This document shows, one piece after another, positions 59,501 through 62,865 of a DNA stretch of 64,000 nucleotides. The DNA comes from Metellina segmentata (Eukaryota > Arthropoda > Arachnida > Araneae > Tetragnathidae). The position numbers and the translations under genes are program-made. Location: positions 120,606,557 to 120,670,556 of the forward strand of contig OX375879.1 of NCBI GenBank assembly GCA_947359465.1, read 5' to 3'. The notes under the pieces were generated by a model that had not been told where the DNA came from, ran no database searches, and saw only the letters and a list, made by a program, of their open reading frames with translations. The number at the start of each line of letters is the position of its first letter. Within the stretch, counting starts at the first letter, position 1.

Positions 59501-60832
59501 CTGTGACCCCTAAAACTAAAGGATTGGATTGGAATGTTATTATCCGCTTTGAAAAATAAAAGGTGCGTTTCGAAAACAATTCAACCAAATTGTTGTTGTT
59601 GTTTCTTATGCCTACACTGGCAGACCGGAGGAGTGCCAGGTCCGTCAAAGACCCCCGTCAAGAGGCAAGGGTGCGCCTTCCATGTTATTGAGCCCCATTG
59701 GGAGGAAGTCCGTCTTTGCTCGACATACATGACACATCTGTTTTACAGGATGGTCCCTTTCATACATCCATTCACACACATATCGTAATTTAGATCCCAA
59801 TCAAAGGCCGATAACCCCCTTATCAGGTACCCCCAGAGGTATTGATTTGGTATGGGAACATGGGGGACTTTGTGACCACGACCTATTTAACGTGCCCCAG
59901 TCACCATTAGTGAACACGACGGTCTTTAACCAGGTCGAAGCGCCAATCTTGCAATCATCAGAATTGCAGGCTCCACCGAGGACAGAACCCACAACCCTTC
60001 TGATGCGAGCCCGACGCTCTACTGACTGAGCTACCGCGGCTCATTCAACCAAATTCAACCTTATAATTTCAGATTTTTCAGCTACAGAACTACGCTTGAT
60101 GCATAACATAGTATGTTCCGTACATCACTCAGGAGCCTAATCTCTATCATGTTTGACATCTTAGGGTGTGTCCTCAAGGATCTTCGGTGAGAAAATAGAT
60201 TATTTCGACAGCGAATAAAAGAATGGATTTGTTTTCTGATGGATACATCGCGGAGAAACATCTAACCTAGAGCATTTTAGACATGCTCAATCGGATTGTG
60301 GTTGGGAGATTTAGCTGGTGATTCCATACGTACAATTGTCTTACCTTGAAAGTATTGTTCCATTAGGCGATCTTTGTGTGAGTCAACAATATGATCTTCA
60401 TTTATTAGTACTGATATTAATACTTAAAACTATATATATAACATAGGGTTTCACATCTTTTAACATAGGGTTTACCGTTTATGGTAAACATAGGGGTTCA
60501 AGCGATCGTTCTCCTCTCCATCCTTTCTTTTCACGATTACTTATCATTGTCTGTTTTGTGTTTGGCGCAGTTTGGCCAAACGTGACCCTTGCGCCATAAT
60601 ACCCAAAATAAACCTGTCATAAAATAGAGCCTGAAACCAGTTTTCAGCTTGTTCTTTCTGTTTCCATAGGTTCACTCCAGAAGAGAGGGGCAACCGTGAC
60701 CAGTACACCTACCTGCCGTTCGGATCCGGACCCAGGAACTGCGTGGGAATGAGGTTCGCACTCATGGAGATCAAAGTGTGCATCGCACACGTCGTCGCCA
60801 ACTTCATCCTCAAGAAATGCCCCGAAACGAAG
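23489..60832 (+). CDS. Cytochrome P450, CYP3-clan-like, gene B (13 exons, last exon outside window)
   Basis: ER-anchored heme monooxygenase, tandem paralogue of gene A. Join: 23489-23574, 27643-27739, 33882-33934, 34529-34625, 36257-36373, 41888-41976, 42851-42996, 44847-44962, 48060-48210, 52459-52622, 54706-54794, 58520-58663, 60670-60832. The frame is open for 504 residues. Domains by residue: signal anchor 1-30; YWKKRGIP and the PLLGS hinge 36-55; C-helix WKRIR 132-136; MDVIASSAFSTKI near 186; I-helix AGYHTT 334-339; ExxR 392-395; FDPDR ending 450; heme signature FGSGPRNCVG 467-476 with Cys474. The last 31 or so residues (cf. gene A VPVKF exon) were not found before 64000. Oddities: His337 in place of the I-helix acid, and MHSP where gene A has LFPP after ETLR. 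Introns total about 36 kb and carry most of the window's repeats. There are no internal stops, so it is probably functional. Confidence 0.93.
23616..23977 (+). mobile_element. Type A SINE with 14-base TSD and duplicated 3' end
   Basis: 5' truncated in the tRNA head (starts TCTAGATCGGAAGG). Flanked by TCACTGCTGGTTAG at 23602-23615 and 23978-23991. After its ATTACC tail the last ~55 bases of the element (CGGACCGTCGTCAATAGCCC onward) are repeated. Starts 42 bases after the gene B exon 1 donor. Confidence 0.88.
24077..24228 (-). mobile_element. Type A SINE, 5' truncated, with TSD
   Basis: Reverse orientation tail (TAATGGTAATGG) through TTGAACCACGTTCAGATGAC. Flanked by AAGTGCAGTAGG at 24065-24076 and 24229-24240. 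A second small type A fragment precedes it at 24007-24060. Confidence 0.75.
24255..24417 (-). repeat. Mixed type A/B SINE fragments
   Basis: Two partial 3' ends in series (CTATTGGCGACGGTCTGG, then ACGTCGTACTAGAGCAACAT) followed by body. Reverse orientation. Confidence 0.55.
24470..24893. repeat. Inverted SINE structure (plus half joined to minus half)
   Basis: 24470-24655 is a type B head and body in plus orientation (CCGGAGGGTTGGGAGTTCGA, CCTCACGCTGGTACAGTGTG). It then switches to a minus copy (CGGTCAAATGACAAGG, CACGCCAACATAAGGA) ending in a head with CAACCGGGCTACCGCGGGCC. The two halves could pair as a long hairpin. Confidence 0.65.
24894..25329. other. Gene B intron 1, nothing recognised
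   Basis: AT-rich unique-looking sequence between SINEs. Confidence 0.3.
25330..25645 (-). mobile_element. tRNA-derived SINE, diverged
   Basis: Reverse orientation. The tail side resembles type B (TAGGTCAATTAACGC), while the head side resembles type A (GGATTCAAACCAGGAACCTT). Confidence 0.65.
25751..26104 (-). mobile_element. Type A SINE with perfect 13-base TSD
   Basis: Full length in reverse orientation, from (TGGTAA)n to the head GACCAACCGGTATAGTGG complement. Flanked by CAACAAATCTGTG at 25738-25750 and 26105-26117. A short extra segment interrupts the 3' part near 25790. Confidence 0.92.
26255..26583 (+). mobile_element. Type A SINE with perfect 13-base TSD
   Basis: Full length: head GCCGACCAACCGGTATAGTG, B-box GGTTCGAATCTGG, shared body, tail TTGCCATTACC. 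Flanked by TCTCTCATCCTAT at 26242-26254 and 26584-26596. Reference-quality copy in gene B intron 1. Confidence 0.93.
26697..26775 (+). mobile_element. TTAA-family right-end fragment
   Basis: AAACGAGATATCTCGTCG followed by AAACCACTT and CTTGGAG, a palindrome plus terminal segment. Confidence 0.5.
26870..27165 (+). mobile_element. tRNA-derived SINE, type B
   Basis: Head TTGCGGTAGCCCAGTTGGTA with GGTTGCGAGATCGAAACTC, body CCTCGAGTTGGCGAGGCGTG, and GGATCCCGGACTACCACCAA 3' region. Confidence 0.7.
27170..27580. repeat. Two partial type B SINEs, opposite orientations
   Basis: 27172-27295 is plus (GAGAGTGGGATGCC, GACGAGG-like). 27300-27575 is minus (TTAACATCGCATTGGAGG, CACTCTCCAAATTTTCCAC, then a decayed head). 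Just upstream of gene B exon 2. Confidence 0.55.
27643..27739 (+). CDS. P450 gene B exon 2 (proline hinge)
   Basis: Acceptor CTTGATTTCAG, donor GTTTGT. Encodes WISKRQHSYWKKRGIPTAKT, then IPLLGSVYELLLK. The YWxxRGIPxxKxIPLxGS hinge is diagnostic for the N-terminus of CYP3/CYP6-type enzymes. Joins exon 1 in frame. Confidence 0.92.
27790..28750 (+). pseudogene. hAT-like transposase pseudogene (GTF2IRD2/ZBED-type)
   Basis: An open stretch from 27794 reads DLSTDVVPNMVGTIAGFVKL, then VPFHCIIHREVVCAK. This is a conserved catalytic-core block of the hAT-derived GTF2IRD2/ZBED-like transposase family (DGAPSMVG...FHCIIHREALCAK). It continues in shifted frames with KREFSALL, EVDSTHNGLVMF and LSSRKGLELLGG. 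At least three frameshifts or stops make it inactive. Located at the start of gene B intron 2. Confidence 0.75.
28751..29140. other. Intron 2 sequence, nothing recognised
   Basis: AT-rich; includes a short hAT-terminus-like region near 29075-29115 (GGGCACAGCGAGCTC). Not classifiable. Confidence 0.3.
29141..29585. repeat. AT-rich local repeats
   Basis: CTCTATAGAATTCTATGAAT at about 29412 and CTCTATAGAATACTTTGAAT at about 29527, each followed by ACATTTC-ATGGAAT, about 115 bases apart. Several shorter relatives occur between. Confidence 0.6.
29690..29800 (+). pseudogene. LINE ORF2 C-terminal fragment
   Basis: Reads KNWNALQRNKTQGVACFRLL followed by TGHDYLLGIGNMH. The ACFRLLTGHDYL module is the same as at 4105. 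No tail or TSD recognised. Confidence 0.6.
29909..31490 (+). mobile_element. Inverted-repeat DNA element, ~1.6 kb, unclassified
   Basis: Ends TTAAAAAACGCG and (reversed) TTAAAACGCTTT. A perfect 19-base inverted pair GTGACGTCATAGTACATGA lies near each end (29958-29976 and 31402-31420). Inside, an ATG at 30113 starts TTVEQGFVKGQSDNQPKLDA, a 34-residue open remnant before a stop; the rest is AT-rich noise. Superfamily is uncertain, and the N-terminal peptide resembles, in my recollection, uncharacterised transposon-borne proteins. Confidence 0.5.
30671..30716. repeat. Perfect 21-bp inverted repeat with 4-base loop
   Basis: Left arm 30671-30691 starts CTTCATGGTTTAAAATG. Right arm 30696-30716 is its exact reverse complement, with loop TAGT. 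It lies inside the 1.6-kb inverted-repeat element. It could be a fold-back or a recent palindromic duplication. Confidence 0.85.
31491..31971. other. Intron 2 sequence, nothing recognised
   Basis: A 69-codon minus-strand frame at 31487-31696 has no recognisable family. AT-rich otherwise. Confidence 0.3.
31972..33604 (+). mobile_element. TTAA-family element containing the 43-bp satellite
   Basis: The right end is a clear family terminus (CACTTGGAGGGTTAA at 33590-33604) preceded by family units (TTATCTCGTCCAAAT, GATCTTGATCTCGTCATCA). The left end TTATTCCCTCTTGGT is a decayed TTAACCCTC-type start. The tandem array lies between them. I infer one element whose internal unit expanded. Confidence 0.6.
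31999..33455 (+). repeat. Tandem array, 43-bp unit, ~34 copies
   Basis: CATAACAGAGATTGATCGG recurs every 43 bases from 31999 to 33418. The spacing of 1419 bases is exactly 33 periods, so there are no indels. Unit variants are single substitutions (GGACG/AGACG, GAGATATC/GGATATC, GATCGG/GATGGG) in intermixed order. The related left-most unit has TTACCGG. Open frames through it are periodic artefacts. Confidence 0.97.
33605..33881. other. Intron 2 right end, nothing recognised
   Basis: Unique-looking sequence up to the exon 3 acceptor. Confidence 0.3.
33882..33934 (+). CDS. P450 gene B exon 3
   Basis: Short 53-nt exon, acceptor TTTAATTTCAG, donor GTGAGT. Encodes PFQDIENDRYKQLGRIYG (last residue split), matching the A-helix segment that ends in YG before the beta-1 sheet. 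Confidence 0.85.
33935..34528. other. Gene B intron 3
   Basis: No transposon recognised. Short fold-backs: TCACGTGA occurs twice at about 34106-34140 (ATGTCACGTGATC and GGTCACGTGACG), and CCTGGTCTA pairs with TAGACCAGG at about 34364-34388. Confidence 0.35.
34529..34625 (+). CDS. P450 gene B exon 4
   Basis: Acceptor TTGTCCTTAG, donor GTAGGT. Encodes GHYEGSIPVLSVAEPALLRD and then ILLKDFGYFHDRR. This is the beta-1 and B-helix block (YEGxxPxLxVAEPxL, KDFxxFxDRR). Confidence 0.92.
34978..35250 (+). mobile_element. Palindromic TTAA-family element
   Basis: Begins TTAACCCTGGTTGTC, carries four decayed palindrome units (GACAAGATATTTG, GAAGAGATATCTCGTC twice, CATATCTCATCG), and ends AAACCACTTGGAAGGTTAT. 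Intron 4. Confidence 0.65.
35378..35712 (+). mobile_element. Helitron-like H2 element, apparently complete
   Basis: Starts TCTATATATAC after an A and ends GCCGGGTTATTCAGCTAG before T, the expected A|TC...CTAG|T arrangement. Interior has AAACGCGTTCTACAGG and TTTGAAATCCGAGCAACG, shared with copies at 35795 and 52160. Non-coding, 335 bases. Confidence 0.65.
35795..35952 (+). mobile_element. Helitron-like H2 3' fragment
   Basis: Shares GAGGTCATACTTTAGCTG, GAAACGCGTTCTACGG and ATATTTGAAACCCGAGCAAT; the terminal CTAG is mutated. Confidence 0.55.
36257..36373 (+). CDS. P450 gene B exon 5 (C-helix)
   Basis: Acceptor CGTTTCAG, donor GTGAGT. Encodes TFQFGDKILDGMLSAAQGED followed by WKRIRSIVSPTFSTGKIRR. 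The WxxxR heme-propionate contact (W132, R136) is intact. 117 nt, phase 0 on both sides. Confidence 0.95.
36374..37080. other. Gene B intron 5 start, nothing recognised
   Basis: AT-rich; plus and minus frames overlap at 36478-36770 without recognisable homology. Confidence 0.3.
37081..39264. mobile_element. Inverted-repeat DNA element, ~2.2 kb, unclassified
   Basis: Left end AAATGAGCAAAAATCAGG then CTGTGGCCGTATGGTAATG. The right end, reversed, reads AAATGAGCAAATCGGCTGTG then CACATTACCG. A broken minus-strand frame at 37464-37661 and a small one at 37948-38136 are the only coding-like remains. Confidence 0.45.
39265..39365. other. Intron 5, nothing recognised
   Basis: Short AT-rich spacer. 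Confidence 0.3.
39368..39490 (+). repeat. Short tandem duplication
   Basis: GGATAGATTGTTCTACATA and ATTCTAGATGGAT repeat at about 58-base spacing, with a third decayed unit to the left. Confidence 0.65.
39491..40203. other. Intron 5, nothing recognised
   Basis: AT-rich sequence. Confidence 0.3.
40204..40330. repeat. GC-rich repeat block
   Basis: GGGGGCCCGCCCCCTGCTCG, then GCTCGCCAACCCCCGGAGG and GCTCGCTTCGCTCGCATC. Sharply GC-rich against an AT-rich background. Resembles the GGTTGGCGAGC and TTGCTTCGCAAA motifs of H1-associated sequence at 13200 and 45780, so probably a transposon end. Confidence 0.45.
40331..41887. other. Intron 5 right part, nothing recognised
   Basis: AT-rich; frames at 40337-41351 on both strands have no recognisable family. 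Confidence 0.3.
41888..41976 (+). CDS. P450 gene B exon 6
   Basis: Acceptor TTTTCTCAG, donor GTGAAT. Encodes MLSIFKECARTMCQN and onward to YVETKG. Same length and phase as gene A 384-472. Confidence 0.88.
42150..42311 (+). mobile_element. Type B SINE, 3' part
   Basis: GTGGTGTGGAAATTTATAGA, GACCGTGG-like CCGTGGTTCAAAATAACG, CCAATAGCCCGTTGTGTTGC, then an ACTACTTACCTACC tail. Head missing. Confidence 0.7.
42369..42392. repeat. Short hairpin
   Basis: GGTCAAGGTGAGACCTTGACC, an inverted repeat with 9-base arms and a 3-base loop, in gene B intron 6. Confidence 0.5.
42851..42996 (+). CDS. P450 gene B exon 7
   Basis: Acceptor CTTCTTAG, donor GTAAGT. Encodes LYGAYTMDVIASSAFSTKID, then SHNDPRNTFVKMAQN. 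Pairs with gene A 2450-2595. Confidence 0.92.
43230..43495 (+). mobile_element. tRNA-derived SINE, type B (diverged)
   Basis: GGTTGCGAGTTCGAATCCAA head, CTCTGCGTGGAAGTTCGTAG body, and TCTGTTGTAGTGTGTTGCTC 3' region. Confidence 0.65.
43516..44583 (+). mobile_element. Mariner-family transposon, degenerate
   Basis: Inverted ends TACGAGGGTCGTTCGGAAAG and (reversed) TACGAGGGTCGTTTGGCAAG, each including a TA target duplication. About 1.07 kb, shorter than the usual ~1.3 kb. The transposase is broken: recognisable pieces are VRPGEIYHEIKLVYGDG near 43750 and, at about 44265, YNPDLALSDFHLFTKLKEFL, the C-terminal catalytic segment of mariner enzymes. Several frameshifts and stops, and inactive. Lies between two SINEs in gene B intron 7. 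Confidence 0.9.
44590..44778 (+). mobile_element. Type B SINE fragment
   Basis: GTCGTGGTATGGAAGTTCGT, GTCGTCTGACCGTGG, AATAACGAGGTGTTGTCCTC. Ends about 70 bases before the exon 8 acceptor. Confidence 0.65.
44847..44962 (+). CDS. P450 gene B exon 8
   Basis: Acceptor CCCTTCGTAG, donor GTAACT. Encodes FFCPRLVRLFKISVFGKES, then FFINVTRQIVDERKKSGK. Pairs with gene A 5036-5151. Confidence 0.9.
45011..46210 (+). mobile_element. Helitron-like H1 composite
   Basis: Left: TCTACTATTATAAAAGGAAG, TGAAATTTGGCACACAGG. Right: a segment with GGTTTGCGAAGCAAACC, GCAACGCCAGAACTATCACG and TTGCTTCGCAAA palindromes. The right half recurs inverted at 52690-53200. No replicase coding seen. Confidence 0.5.
46240..47022 (-). 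mobile_element. Helitron-like H1 copy
   Basis: The reverse strand starts TCTCTAATATTATAAAAGG after A, then the GACAAACAGAC complement and the GGCACACAGG motif. The downstream half contains two CCGCAGATTTCAAATCCGTT stretches (about 46341 and 46621), an internal duplication. Confidence 0.5.
47066..47442 (+). mobile_element. Palindromic TTAA-family element, best-defined copy
   Basis: TTAACCCACCAAGCGCTTTC at the left. At the right, GAAACCACTTGGACGGTTAA forms an imperfect inverted terminus with TTAA at both edges. Inside are palindrome units, including a perfect GACGAGATATCTCGTC at 47332-47347. Non-coding, 377 bases. Confidence 0.75.
47549..47697 (+). repeat. Minisatellite
   Basis: GGTTATGTTAATATGTATG repeats about four times at 28-40 base spacing with variable TGATA-TTCAT linkers. 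Confidence 0.8.
47698..48059. other. Gene B intron 8 right end, nothing recognised
   Basis: AT-rich, no supported feature. Confidence 0.3.
48060..48210 (+). CDS. P450 gene B exon 9
   Basis: Acceptor TGTTTTGCAG, donor GTAAGC. Starts SRNDFLQLLMDTAKEVSEEE and ends SVTSK. Pairs with gene A 6098-6248, with unusually high nucleotide identity at its 5' end. Confidence 0.92.
48249..48600 (+). mobile_element. tRNA-derived SINE, type B
   Basis: Head GGGCCGCGGTATCCCAGTTG, body CCTCACGTTGGCATGGTGTG, and a partially duplicated CGTCATTTGACCGTG segment. Begins about 40 bases after the exon 9 donor. Confidence 0.75.
48600..48722 (+). mobile_element. TTAA-family fragment
   Basis: CTACGAGATATCTCGTG and GACGAGATATCTCGACG, with AAGTGGTC at the left. 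Internal units only. Confidence 0.5.
48745..49049 (-). mobile_element. tRNA-derived SINE, type A body and head with type B-like tail
   Basis: Reverse orientation: starts GGTAGGTATTTTTTATCAAC (TACC-type tail) but ends in a type A head (AACCACCAGACCGTTGGTCG). A possible natural chimera of the two types. Confidence 0.75.
49050..49547. other. Gene B intron 9, nothing recognised
   Basis: AT-rich sequence without supported features. Confidence 0.3.
49548..49645 (+). mobile_element. TTAA-family left-end fragment
   Basis: TTCTCCTGCCGTTGTCACGA then GAGGTATCTTGTTATAAGC and GACCAGATCGTCATC. Confidence 0.45.
50003..50160 (+). pseudogene. hAT transposase C-terminal (hATC) fragment
   Basis: Reads VKPTSVEAERAFS, then (shifted) AGLFCTSLRSRLGDDTINT and ICFLRSFF. 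This is the hAT dimerisation domain with the conserved PTSxxAERxFS motif. One frameshift; the rest of the element is not recognisable to its left. Confidence 0.75.
50161..50904. other. Gene B intron 9, nothing recognised
   Basis: AT-rich; no supported feature. Confidence 0.3.
50905..51290 (+). repeat. Unclassified dispersed repeat X, copy 3
   Basis: TCAGCATCGGATGTCCGGAT, TTTGCGATTTTCCACACTTC and ACTAAATTAATATGAGCG match the two copies 3' of gene A. A short related start may lie at about 49642 (GGCTGTGTTCAGACA). Confidence 0.7.
51478..51657 (+). mobile_element. Helitron-like H2 fragment
   Basis: AACATAAGCTATTTC, TCGAAGCCCCAATTTTAAAA and GGAAACACGTTTTACAGAG match 35460-35650. 3' terminus missing. 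Confidence 0.55.
52160..52303 (+). mobile_element. Helitron-like H2 3' end
   Basis: ATCATACTTTAGCTGTCGCA, TTTGAAATCCGAGGAACGCC and GGGTTATACAGCTAG before T. An intact CTAG terminus, about 155 bases upstream of the I-helix exon. Confidence 0.6.
52459..52622 (+). CDS. P450 gene B exon 10 (I-helix)
   Basis: Acceptor TTTCATTGCAG, donor GTAAGT. Encodes LSMEELVGQCVLFFLAGYHT, then PEVQDKLRKEVDE and LKENN. Like gene A it has histidine in AGYHTT. Confidence 0.94.
52690..53710 (-). mobile_element. Helitron-like H1 composite, inverted
   Basis: Mirror of 45011-46210: CGTTGCCCGTGACAGTTCTT occurs in two near-copies (about 52845 and 52878), then AACGCCGTGAAGGTCTC. The reverse-strand start lies near 53700 (ACTTCTTTTTATAATAG). 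Non-coding. Confidence 0.5.
53750..54000 (-). mobile_element. Type B SINE, reverse, with abutting head fragment
   Basis: A plus-strand head piece (AGCCCTGTTGGTAGAGTAG) is joined to a minus-strand tail (AACAGGTAGGTAAGTAGTTA) and body (CACTCTCCAAATTTCTACAC). Confidence 0.55.
54116..54412 (+). mobile_element. tRNA-derived SINE, type B
   Basis: Head ATAGCCCGGTCGGAAGAATG with GGGTCGCGATTTCGAAACTC. Body includes GGTGCCAGCTCAGATG; tail ATCCAGCTACCTACTTAC. Confidence 0.7.
54706..54794 (+). CDS. P450 gene B exon 11 (K-helix)
   Basis: Acceptor TTCTTTTAG, donor GTATGA. Encodes GEMTYEAIQSMKYLDNVISE, then TLRMHSPAVR. ExxR is intact; the usual PP after it is SP here. Confidence 0.93.
54936..55288 (+). 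repeat. CT-rich simple-sequence tract
   Basis: About 350 bases almost purely pyrimidine with A every few bases ((CTCT)n with ACTCTC and TTCCTC variants). Lies in gene B intron 11. Long serine/leucine frames across it are low-complexity artefacts. Confidence 0.95.
55376..55598 (+). mobile_element. Palindromic TTAA-family element
   Basis: Starts TTGGTTGTCCCGACGAAG. Contains GACGGGTTATCTCGT, GACGAGTTATCTCAC and AACGAGATATCTCGTCG, and ends AACTTGGAAGGTTAA. Confidence 0.65.
55599..55990. other. Gene B intron 11, nothing recognised
   Basis: A 71-codon minus frame at 55675-55890 has no recognisable family. Confidence 0.3.
55991..56553 (-). mobile_element. Tc1-like transposon, internally deleted
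   Basis: Ends TACACTGTATGGACAAACGT and (reversed) TACACTATATGGACAAAAGT, inverted, with TA at the edges. The minus strand encodes the catalytic block WPVQSPDLNPIEPLWDKLER followed by LQEALRSIPAQ, typical of Tc1 transposases. N-terminal half deleted; 563 bases remain. Confidence 0.88.
56713..57295 (+). mobile_element. Type B SINE split by a type A SINE
   Basis: Head at 56713-56766 (GGGGACCGCGGTATCCCGGT). Body resumes at 57093 (TGTTCCCACGTTAGCGTGGT) and the tail runs to about 57295. The interruption is the insertion at 56767-57092. Confidence 0.75.
56767..57092 (+). mobile_element. Type A SINE nested in a type B SINE
   Basis: CCGGTATAGTGGTTAAGGTG head, GGTTCGAATCCGG B-box, full body, (ATTACCAA) tail. 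Flanked by AACCTACAGGTT (56755-56766) and AACCTGCAGGTT (57093-57104), a 12-base duplication with one mismatch. Confidence 0.88.
57296..58519. other. Gene B intron 11 right part, nothing recognised
   Basis: AT-rich, including a C run near 58198 and A/T tracts. No supported feature. Confidence 0.35.
58520..58663 (+). CDS. P450 gene B exon 12
   Basis: Acceptor TTTCTCAG, donor GTAAAC. Encodes the block with GITIPKGMMVTVPVYAMHRD and PDPEMFDPDR. Pairs with gene A 14585-14728. Confidence 0.93.
58795..59092 (+). mobile_element. tRNA-derived SINE, type B
   Basis: GATTAGCAACCGGAGGGTG head, CTCACATAGGCGTGGTGTGG body, and a GTGTGACGTTAATTCC 3' end. Confidence 0.75.
59140..59505 (-). mobile_element. tRNA-derived SINE, type B, with small internal insert
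   Basis: Reverse orientation: AGGTAGGCAGGTAGTTGAAT tail, GACGGTCCGGGATCAATCC, an extra ~60-base piece near 59215-59255, then body and head (CTCGCAATACTCCGATTGCT). Tail-to-tail with the SINE at 58795. Confidence 0.7.
59506..59759. other. Intron 12, nothing recognised
   Basis: Contains a short (GTT)n run at about 59592. An 84-codon plus frame has no recognised family. Confidence 0.3.
59760..60043 (-). mobile_element. Third tRNA-headed SINE type (type C)
   Basis: The reverse strand starts GAGCCGCGGTAGCTCAGTCA then GTAGAGCGTCGGGCTCGC, with a B-box-like GGTTGTGGGTTCTGTCC. The body CACGTTAAATAGGTCGTGGT echoes the shared SINE body, then diverges. Closest to the tRNA-like piece at 12140. Confidence 0.6.
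60044..60669. other. Gene B intron 12 end
   Basis: Mostly featureless. AACATAGGGTTT occurs twice at 60442-60475, and TTTACCGTTTATGGTAAACA (a fold-back) lies at about 60470. Confidence 0.35.
60670..60832 (+). CDS. P450 gene B exon 13 (heme-binding)
   Basis: Acceptor TTTCCATAG, donor GTAAGG. Contains FGSGPRNCVG with axial Cys474, then MRFALMEIKVCIAHVVANF, ending CPETK. The following intron continues to the right edge. Confidence 0.95.
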
Positions 60833-60904
60833 GTAAGGCTACAGAGAATCGGACAATAGCGTTAGCTGCGTAGCCCAGGACCTAGAAAACGGTGAAAGAG
60901 TGTA

Positions 60905-60975
60905 GTTGAATCGCACAGGAGCAAATCCAACGGTGTATTGGTGATGGTCCGGATCAATCCCGAAGGGAATCCACC
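60905..60975 (-). repeat. Type B SINE 3' fragment
   Basis: TCGCACAGGAGCAAATCCAA then TGATGGTCCGGATCAATCCC, reverse orientation. Confidence 0.55.
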
Positions 60976-61119
60976 AAGGCACAGAGGAAATATAAAAGTA
61001 GTGTGAGCAATGGGGGTAACATTTCTATGTGCCTACTATCATGTGACCAAAACAAATAGCAAATAAACCCTTGCACTGCTTTCTTTTGCTCAGTGGTACC
61101 ACTGCCCTACCTAAAAGTT

Positions 61120-61275
61120 CACTACGATTGAGATCAGTTCCACTGTAACCATCCTCGACGATATATCTCGTCATTAGCCAAATCGACCATATCTTTTACG
61201 AACGAGATATCTCGTCAGCTGAAGAAAACATTGATCACAACTTTGATCTCGTAACCATGAAAAAAAAAAGCTAAG
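61120..61275 (+). mobile_element. TTAA-family fragment
   Basis: CGACGATATATCTCGTCATT and AACGAGATATCTCGTCAG with linking GACCATATCTTT, and GATCTCGTAACCATG at the right. Confidence 0.55.
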
Positions 61276-61282
61276 TCGACTG

Positions 61283-61480
61283 TCGCAGTCTTAAATGTCC
61301 TCACATTGTCGTGGTGTTTAAGTTTGAAGAGCGAGGTGCCAGCTCAAGTATGACCATGTTTCAAAATGACGCAGAGTTATCCTCGAATCCTTCCCTTTGG
61401 GATTGATCCCGAAACGTTGCTACTAGATAGTTGTGCTACTCCAGTGCGACGTCAATTAAAATACCTTCCTCCAAATGCAA
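61283..61480 (+). mobile_element. Type B SINE body and tail
   Basis: CCTCACATTGTCGTGGTG, GGTGCCAGCTCAAGTATGAC, GCGACGTCAATTAAAATACC. Head missing. Confidence 0.65.
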
Positions 61481-62024
61481 TAAAACCAACCAAAATCATA
61501 TGACAGTATCCCTTGTACTTCCTATGAGCGTTCTTCTTTGTTTCCAATAAAATGCGTGGCGTAATAAAATAGTCATCAGTCAAGTTACATCCATTACCCG
61601 TAACCCGTAAACGTCCTATTCAATTGCATTCCACTTTCGTGTTAAAGGCCATTCGATATTTTTATGTCTAAATCTATTTTCGCTGAAGCTGCACAGAGAT
61701 TTCTATCTTCCAGATTGCTCATTATTTTCAGCAATCAAACTTCGGAAGAATTTTCGTTAGACAGGCGAGGTCTTCCGTGTAGGTTTTGTAAAATGACGCA
61801 ATTCCAAAGCTCAAACCAAGTGCTTTTAAACTATCCGGCGTGATTGGCGAATGTGAAACCCAAAGCGGCTGATTCTATATTGCTTCTAAAAGTTGTTATC
61901 ATTTGACAGTAGACAAATAATGGCTATATCTGGACCACAGAAGTTAGTAGATATAGTACCAGCGCCCACCTACACGATGGTCTTTGACTGGCTGGAAATT
62001 ATCTCTATCGAATTACTCCAATAG
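61481..62024. other. Gene B last visible intron, nothing recognised
   Basis: No exon matching gene A's VPVKF terminal exon was found here. Confidence 0.35.
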
Positions 62025-62235
62025 AGATACTTCATTGGCAAATTCTTCAATACTTCATTGACAAGACTCACCTAGATCTTCATGCACAAGGTATCTCGTT
62101 ATTAGCAAAAACCGAACCGATCTTGAACTCGTCATGAAAAAAATCAGCCCTATCAACGATGGATATAATTTGCGGAATTGGTCAGATCTTGAAGGTCGAG
62201 GTATATTTTCGAAACCACTTGTAGAGTTCCTTCTA
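62025..62235 (+). mobile_element. TTAA-family element, degenerate
   Basis: CACAAGGTATCTCGTTATTA, GACCGATC-like and GTCAGATCTTGAAGGTCGAG, ending TCGAAACCACTTGTAGAG. Confidence 0.5.
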
Positions 62236-62347
62236 TTTGAATCCAATAGAACCCCTACTTTTGTTGTTTCTTCACGTTCCATAAAAACACATTGGAAAAT
62301 TTCACACTGGCCTTATGGTTGATTTTGGCGAGGTGCGTAAGAGTTTG

Positions 62348-62650
62348 GTAGGTATTATAACTAACGTCGTACTGGAACAACACAAAGGGCTATTGGTGAC
62401 GATATCAAAACCGAAAGGAAAGATCCGAGGGCAACACCACCTCATTTTGAGCCGCGGTCAGATGACCACATAACAACTGAGCTGGTACCCCACTCTCCAA
62501 ACTTCGACACCATGCCAAAGTGAGGACATTTGAGGCCACGATAGATTCAACGTGCACCACCTCTCTTTCTACACGATAATCTTTGGTTGGATTTGAACTC
62601 GCAATCGTCCAGTTGCTAATCCGTTTCTCTTACAACGGGGCTACTACGAC
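62348..62650 (-). mobile_element. tRNA-derived SINE, type B
   Basis: Reverse orientation: GGTAGGTATTATAACTAACG tail, CGAAAGGAAAGATCCGAGGG, then a head ending CAACGGGGCTACTACG. Confidence 0.7.
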
Positions 62651-62815
62651 TCTGTGGTAGTTAGGAAAGTGAGGTATCACTCAGGTGTGACCTCGTCATC
62701 TGATTGTGGTTCCAAATGACGTAGTGTTGACCTTGGATCTTTCCCTACGGGTTTGATCCCGGATCGTTAAATCTTTGCGTTGCCCCAGTCCAGCGTTAAT
62801 TAAAATACCTACCTA
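62646..62815 (+). mobile_element. Type B SINE, head-to-head with preceding copy
   Basis: CTGTGGTAGTTAGGAAAGTG then GTGACCTCGTCATCTGATTG and a TAATTAAAATACCTACCTA tail. Middle of the body deleted. Confidence 0.65.
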
Positions 62816-62865
62816 TTATACCTTATGGTTTTGTTACGTTTCATCCTTTTTAAATCTATTCCCTA

